Source: an uncultured Sphingorhabdus sp. (GTDB lineage Bacteria; Pseudomonadota; Alphaproteobacteria; Sphingomonadales; Sphingomonadaceae). From it: a stretch of DNA of 64,000 nucleotides. Positions within the stretch are counted from its first letter, which is position 1. Each line of letters begins with the position of its first letter. The notes beneath the pieces are model-generated. The model saw nothing but the letters and a program-made list of their open reading frames with translations. It was not told the origin of the DNA and did no database searches. Below, one piece after another: positions 42,452 through 51,402 of the stretch. The stretch is from positions 22,567 to 86,566 of the forward strand of contig CALMYW010000106.1 in the NCBI GenBank assembly GCA_937873665.1, written 5' to 3'. The position numbers were made by a program, and so were the translations under genes.

Positions 42452-43364
42452 GGTCGGAACGGATGTTCGGATCGTCGGGCAGAGCTTCGGCCAAGGCTGC
42501 GAGCGCTGCCGTGTCGGCAGGCAAGCGGATGTGCAGCGTCACCAACTGATCGCCGCGCTCTCCGCCCTTTTTCGCAAAACCTCTGCCCTTGATGCGCATC
42601 GTGGTGCCCGATTGTGCGCCAGCAGGCACGCTTAGCATCACGGCGCCGTCGATGGTTGGCACCTTTACCTTTGCACCTTTGATCGCCTCTTTCAGGCTGA
42701 TCGGCAGTTCTAGGCGGATATTGTCTCCGTCACGCTCGTAAAAGGGGTGCTTGCCGATTTTCAGCGTGACCATGGCGTCACCATTGCCGCCCGGGCCGGG
42801 TTGGCCTTTGCCTGGAATACGGATCTGTTGGCCGCTGACGGCTCCCGCAGGAAGTTTGAACTCAACCGTCTTGCCGTCGCGAAGCGTGATCCGCTGGGGT
42901 TCCAGCTTGGCTGCATCGGTAAAGGCGACGAGATGTTCGTAGGCAATGTTCGCGCCCTTGGGCGGCGGTCCCGGTTGGGGCCTTGGGCCACCCGGCCGGG
43001 CACCCGCGCCTCCGCCGAAGAGGCCATCAAAAATATCGCCAAGGTCGATGCCACCGCCAAATTCAAAACCGCCCTGTCCGGGTCGCGCGCCACCGCTGAA
43101 CGGGCTGCCACCGCCAAAGCCTGCACCGAAAGGCGAGCGCGGCTGGCCGTTCTCATCGATTTCGCCGCGATCAAATTGACCGCGCTTTTGCGGATCAGAG
43201 AGCAGGTCATAGGCGTGGGTAATTTCGGCAAAGCGCTCGGCTGCCTTGGGATTATCCTGGTTCCTGTCGGGGTGCAGTTCCTTGGCAAGCTTGCGATAGG
43301 CGCTCTTGATCGCCTTCTCGTCTGCGCCCTTTGAAACGCCCAATATGGAATATGGATCGGCCAT
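42441..43364 (-). CDS. DnaJ/CbpA-like co-chaperone
   Basis: A 307-residue class B J-protein. The J domain is in residues 1-70 with HPD in KELHPDRNQDNPKAAERF. A Gly/Phe-rich region follows (FGAGFGGGSPFSGG...), then two C-terminal substrate-binding beta domains, with no CxxCxGxG zinc repeats. It therefore resembles CbpA more than DnaJ. It stimulates DnaK ATPase (not in the window). It overlaps the YihY gene at its 3' end. Confidence 0.92.
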   Translation of the reverse strand: MADPYSILGVSKGADEKAIKSAYRKLAKELHPDRNQDNPKAAERFAEITHAYDLLSDPQKRGQFDRGEIDENGQPRSPFGAGFGGGSPFSGGARPGQGGFEFGGGIDLGDIFDGLFGGGAGARPGGPRPQPGPPPKGANIAYEHLVAFTDAAKLEPQRITLRDGKTVEFKLPAGAVSGQQIRIPGKGQPGPGGNGDAMVTLKIGKHPFYERDGDNIRLELPISLKEAIKGAKVKVPTIDGAVMLSVPAGAQSGTTMRIKGRGFAKKGGERGDQLVTLHIRLPADTAALAALAEALPDDPNIRSDLGL

Positions 43365-43419
43365 TCTGGTCCCTGTTGTTCAAGCTCTCTGTATTAGATT
43401 GGCATTACAGCGCCGCGAG

Positions 43420-43884
43420 TCAACTCGGCGCTACAGCATTTTCAACGCTTTTTCCGGCAAATGTGCGCAAGGCCAGATAAAGAACCAGCCCTAATGGGCC
43501 AAGCAGGAAGATGAACGGCAGAACCGGGATCTGCATCCAGCGTGCTATGCCTCGCCTGTCGGCGTTACGCGCGGCCCAGATGCCGACGAACAGGTCGAAG
43601 GCGAGATAATGGATCCAACCGATTGTTGCGCCGCCTTTGCTGTCGAAAAGGCCCATCACGCCCGCGAGCGAGGAGAAATCCTGCGAACGCGGCCCTGCGG
43701 CATCAAGCGTCCCGCTCATCAGCCCGACTATGAGCACCGTGTAGGTCGCGGCCAGCAGCCCGCAACCTGCCATGAACAGCATTGGCAACACCTGTTCGCG
43801 CTTCGGTGCCAACAGCAGTATCAGCCAGCACACCATCGCATAGATGTTGGTGACCTCAAAAATTGTCTCCCACGGCATTTGCAT
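43420..43884 (-). CDS. ABA4-like (DUF4281) membrane protein
   Basis: A 154-residue protein with four predicted TM helices (WETIFEVTNIYAMVCWLILLLAP; MLFMAGCGLLAATYTVLIVG; ATIGWIHYLAFDLFVGIWAARNA; PVLPFIFLLGPLGLVLYLALRTF). The motif WIHYLAFDLFVG followed by the LLGPLGLVLYL helix matches the ABA4/DUF4281 family, which includes the plant neoxanthin-related protein. In bacteria the role is unknown; sphingomonads are carotenoid-rich, but no carotenoid gene is nearby. It diverges from pdxH (47 nt between starts). Confidence 0.8.
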   Translation of the reverse strand: MQMPWETIFEVTNIYAMVCWLILLLAPKREQVLPMLFMAGCGLLAATYTVLIVGLMSGTLDAAGPRSQDFSSLAGVMGLFDSKGGATIGWIHYLAFDLFVGIWAARNADRRGIARWMQIPVLPFIFLLGPLGLVLYLALRTFAGKSVENAVAPS

Positions 43885-43931
43885 GGCAGTCCCCCCTTCC
43901 TTGCAGGCGCAGTCTAGCCTATCGGGGCGAT

Positions 43932-44528
43932 ATGGAAAGCCAAGATCCCTACGTAATTTTCGATAGCTGGTTCAAAGAGGCACGCGAAAGCGAACTCAAT
44001 GACGGCAATGCCATGGCCCTGGCGACAGCGGATGCGAATGGTCATCCTTCGGTGCGGATGGTCTTGCTCAAAGGCCATGGCCCTGATGCGGACGGCAAAG
44101 GCGGGTTCATTTTCTACACCAACCTTGAAAGCCGCAAGGGTGGCGAACTGGCCGCAAACCCCCATGTCGCCTTGCTGTTCCATTGGAAGTCTCTCCGCCG
44201 CCAGATCCGTATCGAAGGCCCGATAACGCAAGTCAGTGATGCGACGGCGGACGCCTATTTCGCGAGCCGCGCACGCGATTCCCAATTGGGTGCATGGGCG
44301 TCCGACCAATCCCGTCCGCTAGATAGCCGCGCTACATTCGAGGCGCGTTTTGCCGAGGTCAAAGCGCGCTTCGAAGGGCGGGATGTGCCCCGCCCGCCGC
44401 ACTGGACCGGGAATATCGTTAGCCCAACCCGCATCGAATTTTGGCAGGATCGCGAATTCCGCCTCCACGAACGCTGGGTGTTCGAAGGCGAAGGCGATGG
44501 CTGGCGCACGCAGATGCTGTACCCCTGA
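43932..44528 (+). CDS. pdxH: Pyridoxamine 5'-phosphate oxidase
   Basis: A 198-residue FMN enzyme making pyridoxal 5'-phosphate. The motifs are AMALATADANGHPSVRMVLLKGHG, FIFYTNLESRKGGELAANPHVALLFHWKSLRRQIRIEG, ASDQSRPLDS and the C-terminal PPHWTGNIVSPTRIEFWQDREFRLHERWVF...RTQMLYP. ATG 43932 follows GGGGCGAT. It is followed 6 nt later by the cation efflux gene. Confidence 0.96.
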   Translation: MESQDPYVIFDSWFKEARESELNDGNAMALATADANGHPSVRMVLLKGHGPDADGKGGFIFYTNLESRKGGELAANPHVALLFHWKSLRRQIRIEGPITQVSDATADAYFASRARDSQLGAWASDQSRPLDSRATFEARFAEVKARFEGRDVPRPPHWTGNIVSPTRIEFWQDREFRLHERWVFEGEGDGWRTQMLYP

Positions 44529-44534
44529 CGCCTT

Positions 44535-45500
44535 ATGGGACTGCAGCACAACCACCATCATCACGAACATGGTTCGATGACAGCGAAAGCCGCGATTGCC
44601 AGTGTGGCAATGGCGCTGTTCCTGACGGTCTTGAAAAGCTGGGCCGCGGTCGAGACCGGTTCGGTCGCCTTGCTCGGTTCGCTCGCCGATACCGGCTTCG
44701 ACCTGCTGGCTTCGCTGTTGACGCTGTTCAGCGTTCGCTACGCAGCGCTACCAGCGGATGATGATCACCGCTTTGGTCATGGCAAGGCAGAGGCCTTGTC
44801 GGCGCTGGTGCAGGTGATGCTGGTGACCGTATCGGCGCTGTTTATCGGTTGGCGCGCCGTAGTGCGTTTTGGCGACGGTGCACCGACCGAGCATCCCGAA
44901 ATGGGTATCGGCGTCTCGCTGGTCGCGATTGCGGCGACGCTGGGGCTGCTTGCCTATCAGCGGCATGTCATCAAGAAAACCGGGTCGGTTGCGATTCATG
45001 GCGATCATTTGCACTATCAGGGTGACTTGCTGCTCAACATCGCGGTCATTGTAGCACTCGCGCTCGATGCGTTTCTCAATGTGCGGGGCGCTGATCCGCT
45101 GTTCGGCATCGCAATTGCACTCTGGTTGCTCTGGGGTGCCTGGCGCGCCGCCAGTCTCGCGCTCGACCAGCTGCTCGACAAGGAGTGGCCGCTCGAAAAA
45201 AGACAGCGGTTCATCGAAGTCGCGATGCGCCATCCCGAGCTGAAGGGCATTCACGACATGCGCACGCGCTCGGCGGGCGCACATGATTTCTGCCAGTTCC
45301 ACGTCTGGGTCGATCCGAACATGACCGTGCTGCAGGCGCATGAAGTGATGGACGAGATTGAGGCCGAACTGATGCGCGAATTTCCCGGAGTCGAGGTGCT
45401 GATTCATCCCGATCCCGAAGGGCATAAGGACGAGCTGGGCTATATTCCGAGCGAAACTGTCGAGCATCAGGACGACGAGCATGAGCATCACCATCCCTAG
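44535..45500 (+). CDS. Cation diffusion facilitator (FieF/YiiP-like) metal efflux pump
   Basis: A 321-residue inner-membrane antiporter exporting Zn/Fe/Cd-type cations. The N-terminus is His-rich (HNHHHHEHG) and so is the C-terminus (HQDDEHEHHHP). Six TM helices are present, with the metal site LADTGFDLLASLLTLFSVRYAALPADDDHRFGHGKAEAL on helix 2 and HGDHLHYQGDLLLNIAV on helix 5. A cytoplasmic ferredoxin-like domain follows (HDMRTRSAGAHDFCQFHVWVDPNMTV...VEVLIHPDPEG). Its end overlaps the PhzF-family gene by 20 nt. Confidence 0.92.
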   Translation: MGLQHNHHHHEHGSMTAKAAIASVAMALFLTVLKSWAAVETGSVALLGSLADTGFDLLASLLTLFSVRYAALPADDDHRFGHGKAEALSALVQVMLVTVSALFIGWRAVVRFGDGAPTEHPEMGIGVSLVAIAATLGLLAYQRHVIKKTGSVAIHGDHLHYQGDLLLNIAVIVALALDAFLNVRGADPLFGIAIALWLLWGAWRAASLALDQLLDKEWPLEKRQRFIEVAMRHPELKGIHDMRTRSAGAHDFCQFHVWVDPNMTVLQAHEVMDEIEAELMREFPGVEVLIHPDPEGHKDELGYIPSETVEHQDDEHEHHHP

Positions 45501-46332
45501 ACCCTTCAAAAAGGTCGACGTTTTCACCGCCGTCGCACTGAAGGGAAATCCGGTGGCGGTGATTCTCGATGCCGTAGGGCTGTCTACAGATCAGATGCAG
45601 GCTATCGCCAACTGGACCAACCTGTCGGAAACGACCTTTGTCACACCCGCAACCGACGCAGCGGCGGACTATGCAGTCCGGATATTCACCCCCAAGAGCG
45701 AACTGCCTTTTGCCGGTCATCCGACGTTGGGGACGGCGCATGCCGTGATCGAGGCGGGTCTGGCTATTCCCAAAGACGGTAAGGTGGTGCAGCAATGCGC
45801 GGTGGGCCTTGTCGAGGTTAGTGTTGTTGGCACCGGATTGTCCTTCCGCTTGCCGCGTTATGCCTATGAAGTGGCGCCCGAGCAGGAAAAACTTGCTGCA
45901 GCGCTTGGTGAAGGCGCAATCAAGGGCGTGCCCGAAATCGTCAATGTCGGCCCGCGCTGGGTGATTGCCGAACTGTCATCGGCGGGGGTTGTTGAACAAT
46001 TGCAACCCGACCTGCCGATGCTTGCAGATTATGACCGCACCCAAGCGACCACCGGGCTTACCGTCTATGCCGAAAAGCCGGATGGCGACATCATCGTCCG
46101 CAGCTTTGCGCCTGCCGACGGCATCGCCGAGGACCCCGTTTGCGGCAGCGGCAATGGTGCGGTAGCCGCATTTCGTATGAAGGCTGGCCAGGTTTCCGCA
46201 GGCAGCAGCTATACAGCCAGCCAAGGCCGTCAGGTTGGCCGCGATGGCCACGTTCGCATACGGATAGAACGAGATGCCGTCCATGTCGGTGGTGACTGCG
46301 TCACCGTCGTGGACGGCACCTTCCGGATTTGA
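45481..46332 (+). CDS. PhzF-family isomerase-like protein
   Basis: A 283-residue protein with the diaminopimelate epimerase-like fold. The motifs are VDVFTAVALKGNPVAVILDA, NLSETTFV (with the catalytic-type Glu), RIFTPKSELPFAGHPTLGTAHAVIEAG and EDPVCGSGNGAVAAF. Homologues are PhzF (phenazine synthesis) and E. coli YddE, whose substrates are mostly unknown; no phenazine genes are present, so only the family can be stated. Confidence 0.9.
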   Translation: MSITIPRPFKKVDVFTAVALKGNPVAVILDAVGLSTDQMQAIANWTNLSETTFVTPATDAAADYAVRIFTPKSELPFAGHPTLGTAHAVIEAGLAIPKDGKVVQQCAVGLVEVSVVGTGLSFRLPRYAYEVAPEQEKLAAALGEGAIKGVPEIVNVGPRWVIAELSSAGVVEQLQPDLPMLADYDRTQATTGLTVYAEKPDGDIIVRSFAPADGIAEDPVCGSGNGAVAAFRMKAGQVSAGSSYTASQGRQVGRDGHVRIRIERDAVHVGGDCVTVVDGTFRI

Positions 46333-46336
46333 GGGC

Positions 46337-46783
46337 TTAGGCGACCGTGACTGACTGGATCACGCCGGGTTCGCGCGGCGGCTCGCCCTTGGGCAGTGCG
46401 TCGACATTTTCCATGCCTTCGATCACATTACCCCACACGGTGTACTGACGATCGAGGAAAGTCGCATCGTCGAACACGATGAAGAACTGGCTGTTTGCGC
46501 TGTTCGGATCCTGGGTGCGGGCCATAGAGCAGGCGCCGCGCACATGGGGTTCATCGTTGAATTCCTGTTTCAGGTTCGGCTTGGACGAACCGCCCATGCC
46601 GGTACCGTTAGGGCAGCCACCCTGCGCCATGAAACCGTCGATCACGCGGTGGAATTTCACGCCATTGTAAAAGCCTTCCTGCGCCAGTTCGACAATGCGT
46701 GCGACATGGTTGGGGGCAAGGTCAGGACGCAGCTTGATTACGACATCGCCGGTCGAAAGGTGCATGGTGAGTGTTTCGGCCAT
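46337..46783 (-). CDS. Cyclophilin-type peptidyl-prolyl cis-trans isomerase
   Basis: A 148-residue cytoplasmic cyclophilin. The motifs are GDVVIKLRPDLAPNHVARIVELAQEGFYNGVKFHRVIDGFMAQGGCP, the FDDATFLDRQYTVWGNVIEGM segment, and ARTQDPNSANSQFFI. The catalytic Arg (FHRVIDGFMAQGG) and Gln are present. ATG 46783 has AAAAGGA upstream; there is no signal peptide. It converges on the PhzF-family gene with a 4-nt gap. Confidence 0.94.
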   Translation of the reverse strand: MAETLTMHLSTGDVVIKLRPDLAPNHVARIVELAQEGFYNGVKFHRVIDGFMAQGGCPNGTGMGGSSKPNLKQEFNDEPHVRGACSMARTQDPNSANSQFFIVFDDATFLDRQYTVWGNVIEGMENVDALPKGEPPREPGVIQSVTVA

Positions 46784-46908
46784 TTGGGAATCCTTTTCGT
46801 TGAAACTTTGCCGCCGCAATAGGCTCCAAAGGGCAAAAGTAAATTGCATTTTCGCGGGCGGGGCGTAGGAGAAGCGCGGTCGCATCAATCAGCAGCAAAG
46901 GGGGAACG

Positions 46909-48318
46909 ATGACTGCCGAATCCGATCCTGATTTCCCCCAAGTCGAAACCGCCGATGAAACCCTCGACGAGGACAATCGCCTGAAGGCTGACTTTGTTCG
47001 GCTGGTGCTTGATGCGGTTGAACGGGGTGACGGGGAAGAGGCCTATCGCCTCGCGCAGCCGTTGCACGCCGCCGATATTGCCGACCTGTTCGAACTGACC
47101 AAGCGCGAGGATCGCGCCGATCTTGCGATAGCGCTTGGCGACCTGCTCAGCGCCGATGTGCTCGCGGAAATCAACGACTGGGTACGCGACGACATCGTCG
47201 ACGCCCTGCCCGCCGCGCAGATTGCCGACCTCGCCGAGCAGATGGAGACCGACGACGCGGTCGCGATGATCGAGGATCTGGAGGAGGAAGAGCAGCAGGC
47301 GGTCCTCGCCGAGCTCGATCCCGAAGATCGCGCGGTCATCGAAGACGCGCTTTCCTATCCCGAAGAGTCCGCCGGGCGCATCATGCAGCGCGAGCTGGTT
47401 GCGGTGCCCGAACATATTACCGTTGGCCAGTTGATCGATTATCTGCGCGACAATCAGGATCTGACCACCGAATTCTGGGAAATCTTCGTCGTCGATCCGG
47501 CGCATCGCCCGATCGGTACGTGCCAGCTGAGCTGGATATTGCGCACCCCGCGCAACATTTCGATTTCAGACGTGATGAAGCGCGAGCAGACGCTGATCCC
47601 GGTCGATATGGACCAGGAAGAAGTGGCGCTGCGTTTCCAGAAATATGCGTTGATCTCCGCTGCGGTCGTCGATGATGCCGGTCGGCTGGTCGGCGTGATC
47701 ACCGCCGACGATGTTGTCCACATCGTCCAGGAAGAGGCGGGCGAGGATATTCTGCGCCTGTCGGGTGCGGGCGAGGGCGACATCAACGAGCCGATTGCCG
47801 ACAGCTACAAGGCGCGCGTGCGTTGGCTGATCGCCAATCTGGGCACTGCGATGGTCGCCAGTTTCATCATCGCACAGTTCGGCGCCGCCATCGAGACGAT
47901 GGTTGCGCTCGCGATCCTGATGCCGATCGTCGCCTCGATTGGCGGCAATGCTGGGACACAGACGCTGGCCGTGACCGTGCGCGCGCTTGCCACCAACCAG
48001 CTCACCCAATCGAATACGGTGCGTTCGATCTGGCGCGAGATTCGTGTCGCACTGCTCATTGGGGCGACGGTGGCGGTGATTGCGGGTTTGGGGGCAGGGG
48101 TGATCTTTTCGAACTGGACATTGGCGGGCGTTATTGGTGCTGCCATCCTGTTCAACATCACGATTGCGGGGCTTTCAGGCGTTGTCATTCCAGTCGTACT
48201 CGACCGACTCGATCAGGATCCGGCTGTTTCGAGCTCAATCTTCGTGACGATGATCACGGACTCGATGGGTTTCCTCATCTTCCTCGGACTTGCGGTATTT
48301 GCCGGTCTTGCAGGCTGA
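46909..48318 (+). CDS. mgtE: MgtE-type magnesium transporter
   Basis: A 469-residue Mg2+ channel/transporter. The N-terminal MgtE domain contains LHAADIADLFELTKREDRADLAIALGDLLSADVLAEI and SYPEESAGRIMQRELVAVPEHITVGQ. Two CBS domains follow (about residues 155-285), and then five TM helices with the pore motifs PIVASIGGNAGTQTLAVTVRAL and ITIAGLSGVVIPVVLDRL. MgtE is gated by Mg2+ bound to the N/CBS domains. A palindromic repeat follows directly. Confidence 0.95.
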   Translation: MTAESDPDFPQVETADETLDEDNRLKADFVRLVLDAVERGDGEEAYRLAQPLHAADIADLFELTKREDRADLAIALGDLLSADVLAEINDWVRDDIVDALPAAQIADLAEQMETDDAVAMIEDLEEEEQQAVLAELDPEDRAVIEDALSYPEESAGRIMQRELVAVPEHITVGQLIDYLRDNQDLTTEFWEIFVVDPAHRPIGTCQLSWILRTPRNISISDVMKREQTLIPVDMDQEEVALRFQKYALISAAVVDDAGRLVGVITADDVVHIVQEEAGEDILRLSGAGEGDINEPIADSYKARVRWLIANLGTAMVASFIIAQFGAAIETMVALAILMPIVASIGGNAGTQTLAVTVRALATNQLTQSNTVRSIWREIRVALLIGATVAVIAGLGAGVIFSNWTLAGVIGAAILFNITIAGLSGVVIPVVLDRLDQDPAVSSSIFVTMITDSMGFLIFLGLAVFAGLAG

Positions 48319-48334
48319 GGTGCCTGACCTATTT

Positions 48335-48408
48335 AGACCGCAGTGCTGAGCCTGTCGAAGCACGCCCAGCAGACAAGCGCCCTTCGACAGGCTCAGGGCT
48401 ACGGTTAA
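48335..48408. repeat. Palindromic repeat, family A, between mgtE and the DUF1489 gene
   Basis: AGACCGCAGTGCTGAGCCTGTCGAAGCACG and GCCCTTCGACAGGCTCAGGGCTACGGTT form the arms. Its right end is 13 nt from the next start codon, so it may affect both the mgtE 3' end and translation of the next gene. Confidence 0.9.
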
Positions 48409-48421
48409 AGTTCGACGCATA

Positions 48422-48826
48422 ATGCCATTGCACATGACCAAAATTGCCTTTGGTGCCGAAAGCGCAGCACATTTGCGCCAGCGGCTGGAAACCTACGCCG
48501 AGGCGGGTGAAATCCGGCTGACCACCCGCTATCTGCCCAAACGGCATGAGGAGATGGTTGGTGGCTCGCTATACTGGATATTGAACCACATGCTGGTCGG
48601 GCGCAGCCCGATCCTCGGTTTCATGGATAACGGGCAGGGGCGAACATGGATCAGGCTGCGCCCGGAACTCATACCCGTCAGAAGCATCCCGAAGCGCGCG
48701 CATCAGGGTTGGCGCTATCTGGAGAACAAGGATGCGCCGCCTGACCTTGGCGGGGCGAATGCCGACGCGCGCGATGAAATGCCGCCCAAGATGCTGGGCG
48801 AATTGATGAAAATGGGGCTGGTGTGA
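48422..48826 (+). CDS. DUF1489-family protein
   Basis: A 134-residue soluble protein of an alphaproteobacterial conserved family. It begins MPLHMTKIAFGAESAAHLRQRLETYA and has TTRYLPKRHEEMVGGSLYWILNHMLVGRSPILGF and IRLRPELIPVRSIPKRAHQGWRYLENKDAPPDL, the conserved DUF1489 core with many Arg/Trp residues. The function is unknown. The start at 48422 matches the usual family N-terminus, although no Shine-Dalgarno is evident next to the repeat. Confidence 0.85.
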   Translation: MPLHMTKIAFGAESAAHLRQRLETYAEAGEIRLTTRYLPKRHEEMVGGSLYWILNHMLVGRSPILGFMDNGQGRTWIRLRPELIPVRSIPKRAHQGWRYLENKDAPPDLGGANADARDEMPPKMLGELMKMGLV

Positions 48827-48886
48827 TTGCTTTTGCCTCCAGCCTCGCATAGCCAAGGCGCGGGTTTGAATAGACGGGGGCGACAT

Positions 48887-49627
48887 ATGACCGAAGATTT
48901 GCACGACACCAGCCATCCGGATCACCGGTTTCCAACTATATGGGGTGCGCTGGGCTGGGTCGCCGTCTTCCTCCTCCTGCAGGTGCTAGCCGGTGTGATG
49001 GCGCTGGGTATCGCTATCGGGATGGACAAAAGCGGTCGGGATCCGATGGAGCTGGCGCGCGATGCCAGCTTTATCGCTGCGCCGACGATCCTGTCGTTGG
49101 TGGCTTCCAGCCTCGTGTTGCTTGGCCTGTTATGGCTGCATCTGGGCAAGGAGGATCGCGCCGCCCGTATCGGCATGATGCGCTGGAGCCGACTGAGCCT
49201 GATCCAGACGGTCGGACTGGCGATTGGTCTTATAGCGCTCGGCCTTGCCTTCAATCATCTTTACGCGACCTATGTCATCCCCGACATCAAGGTGCAGGAA
49301 GCGTTGCGCAAGATGTTCGCGGCACTACCGGACACCCCGCTCAACACGGTCATCCTGTTTGTCGCCATTGCTGGTATTGCGCCACTGCTTGAGGAAATCC
49401 TGTTCCGCGGACTGGTGCAAAATGCACTGGCGAAAAAGCTGCCCGCTTGGGGCGCCATATTGGGGGCATCGGCGATTTTCGGTGCAGTCCATATGGATTA
49501 TCACGCCTTTCCGGCCCTGATGGTGATGGGGGCCGTGTTTGGCATTCTATATCACAAGACGGGATCGCTGCGGGTCAACATCATCGCGCATATGATCAAC
49601 AATGGGGCGGCGTTGTTGCTGACCTAG
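48887..49627 (+). CDS. CPBP-family intramembrane glutamic endopeptidase
   Basis: A 246-residue membrane protein with six to eight helices. The catalytic EExxxR motif is in IAPLLEEILFRGLVQNALAKKLP. The first conserved His is in ASAIFGAVHMDYHAFPALMVMGAVFG and the second in NIIAHMINNGAALLLT. The family includes Rce1-like prenyl-protein and bacteriocin-immunity proteases; the substrate is unknown. The stop overlaps the convergent fliS stop (shared CTAG). Confidence 0.9.
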   Translation: MTEDLHDTSHPDHRFPTIWGALGWVAVFLLLQVLAGVMALGIAIGMDKSGRDPMELARDASFIAAPTILSLVASSLVLLGLLWLHLGKEDRAARIGMMRWSRLSLIQTVGLAIGLIALGLAFNHLYATYVIPDIKVQEALRKMFAALPDTPLNTVILFVAIAGIAPLLEEILFRGLVQNALAKKLPAWGAILGASAIFGAVHMDYHAFPALMVMGAVFGILYHKTGSLRVNIIAHMINNGAALLLT

Positions 49628-50016
49628 GGGTCTGCGATCGCTCGCCATGCCGATGCGAGCGATTCTATGCCGGCACGCAGTTCGGCGAAGCGTTGGGGGT
49701 CTGGATTGGCCAGCCGCTCCTCGAATTCGGCGCTCAGCGCATCATAAAGACCGTCGAGCGTGAACGCCAGTTCCCCGCCCGACTCAAAATCGAGTCCCGC
49801 GCGCAGGGCAATGACGATGCCACGCGCACGGTGCGCCTGTTCATCATCGGCCAACGATTGTACCCGACTGGCCCGCAAGGTCAGCACGTCGATACACAAC
49901 AACAGTTCGTCATAAAGCATCGCGACCAGCGCATGCGGATTGGCACTTTCAGCCTGGCTCGATAAAGCGAGTGACCGGTAATGCGCGCTGGCCTTGCTGT
50001 AATTTGGTTGGAGCAC
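49624..50016 (-). CDS. fliS: Flagellin export chaperone FliS
   Basis: A 130-residue helical chaperone. NYSKASAHYRSLALSSQAESANPHALVAMLYDELLLCIDVL matches FliS (the family N-terminal AxxxY...P..LI.MLYD..L). It keeps flagellin unpolymerised in the cytoplasm. It starts with GTG, 3 nt after the fliD stop, so it is cotranscribed and probably coupled to it. Confidence 0.9.
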   Translation of the reverse strand: MLQPNYSKASAHYRSLALSSQAESANPHALVAMLYDELLLCIDVLTLRASRVQSLADDEQAHRARGIVIALRAGLDFESGGELAFTLDGLYDALSAEFEERLANPDPQRFAELRAGIESLASAWRAIADP

Positions 50017-50019
50017 GGC

Positions 50020-51381
50020 TTAATTCTCGTTCGACCACAGCTTGATCTGCTGTTCAAGATAGGCCTGCGTCGCCTTGAACGCGCTTAGTCGAGCGTCGAG
50101 CGAGGCATATTGCTTCTCCAGCCTTGCACGATAGGCACCCTCGCGCGCCTCCATTCGCTCCCGGTTTTTGGTCAGCGTCGTTGCCTCTGCTTGCAGCGCT
50201 TTGCCCAGACTTTCCAGTGTCCCTCCCGGTGCCAGCGCACTGTCGCGAATTTCATCCAGCGCAAAGGCAAGGCCGGGGTCGGTCAAAACCGTGCGGGTAG
50301 AATCGCGTGGCGGATTGAACAGCGCTTCGACGGCGTCGGGATGGCTCGCCAATGCGGCATCGAGTTTGGCGGTGTCGAGGACAAGTGTCCCGCTGCGGTC
50401 GGTTTTGACGCCAATATCGGAAAGGCTTTTGATGGCTGAATTGCCAGTCAGCGCTTTACTCACCAGCGCTGTCAGTTGCCGGTCGAGAGCACGCAAATTG
50501 CCGACTCCGCCAACGGTCTGCCGGGCTTCTTTGAGGCTGGTTTGCAATTGATTGAAGACGGTTACGAAATCGGCAATTGTCTGTTTGAGCGCATCGGCAG
50601 GACGTGCGCTGCCAAGCGCGATAAAGCTACCGACCTCGGCCTTTTTCAAGGTCGACGATACGCCGGGAACGATATCGGTGATCGTATTGGACGGTCGGCT
50701 GAACTCGACGCCGTCGACGCGGACAACTGCATCAGATGCCGCCTGTGATTGGATCAAACCCGTGGTGGCCAATGCGGACAACGCCGGATCAGCGCCCGGA
50801 TCAGCAGACAGCGCAAATGCTTTTGCGGCCCCGGTCTCGCCCTTCAGCACCAGCCGGACCTGGCCTTGGTCCGCGACGATACTGGCGCGAACGCCGCTCC
50901 CGCTCGCGTTGATCGCATCGGCGAGTCCGGTGAGGCTGTTGTTGGTGGCGTCGATCGTAATCGCATGCGTGGTTCCGCCTACGGTGAGCGTCAGATTGCC
51001 GATGCCGACTGGGTTGCTCGCTGATGTCAGCAGGCTGCTGCGCATGGTTTGCGCGCGCGCCAATTGACGGATCTCAACCTCCGCCGCCAGATTTCCCAAT
51101 TGCGCATTCGGCAGTGCTGAAACCGCGAGTGCGTTGTCATCGGACACGGTCGGTTGGCTACCCAGACTGCCGGTTGAAACCAGATTGGCAAGCGTATCGG
51201 CAAAGCGATCCAGATCGGCTCGCGCCTGTGCGACTGCACTTATCTTTGCCTGTGAAGCCTTTGCAAGCGCATCGAAGCGATCCGCCTTTGGTGCGCGCGA
51301 AGCGGTGGCAAGATCGCTCACCAGCTGGCTGACATTGATGCCTGAACCGAAGCCAAGGCTGTTGGCGATATTTCCGATCAT
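50020..51381 (-). CDS. fliD: Flagellar filament cap protein
   Basis: A 453-residue HAP2 cap protein. The N-terminus is SLGFGSGINVSQLVSDLATASRAPK (FliD_N). The middle includes LTLTVGGTTHAITIDATNNSLTGLADAINASGSGVRASIV. The C-terminal coiled coil is ERMEAREGAYRARLEKQYASLDARLSAFKATQAYLEQQIKLWS. GAAGGA precedes the ATG. A sigma28-type promoter overlaps the upstream flhB stop codon. Confidence 0.95.
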   Translation of the reverse strand: MIGNIANSLGFGSGINVSQLVSDLATASRAPKADRFDALAKASQAKISAVAQARADLDRFADTLANLVSTGSLGSQPTVSDDNALAVSALPNAQLGNLAAEVEIRQLARAQTMRSSLLTSASNPVGIGNLTLTVGGTTHAITIDATNNSLTGLADAINASGSGVRASIVADQGQVRLVLKGETGAAKAFALSADPGADPALSALATTGLIQSQAASDAVVRVDGVEFSRPSNTITDIVPGVSSTLKKAEVGSFIALGSARPADALKQTIADFVTVFNQLQTSLKEARQTVGGVGNLRALDRQLTALVSKALTGNSAIKSLSDIGVKTDRSGTLVLDTAKLDAALASHPDAVEALFNPPRDSTRTVLTDPGLAFALDEIRDSALAPGGTLESLGKALQAEATTLTKNRERMEAREGAYRARLEKQYASLDARLSAFKATQAYLEQQIKLWSNEN

Positions 51382-51402
51382 GTGCGTCTTCCTTCGGACG
51401 GT

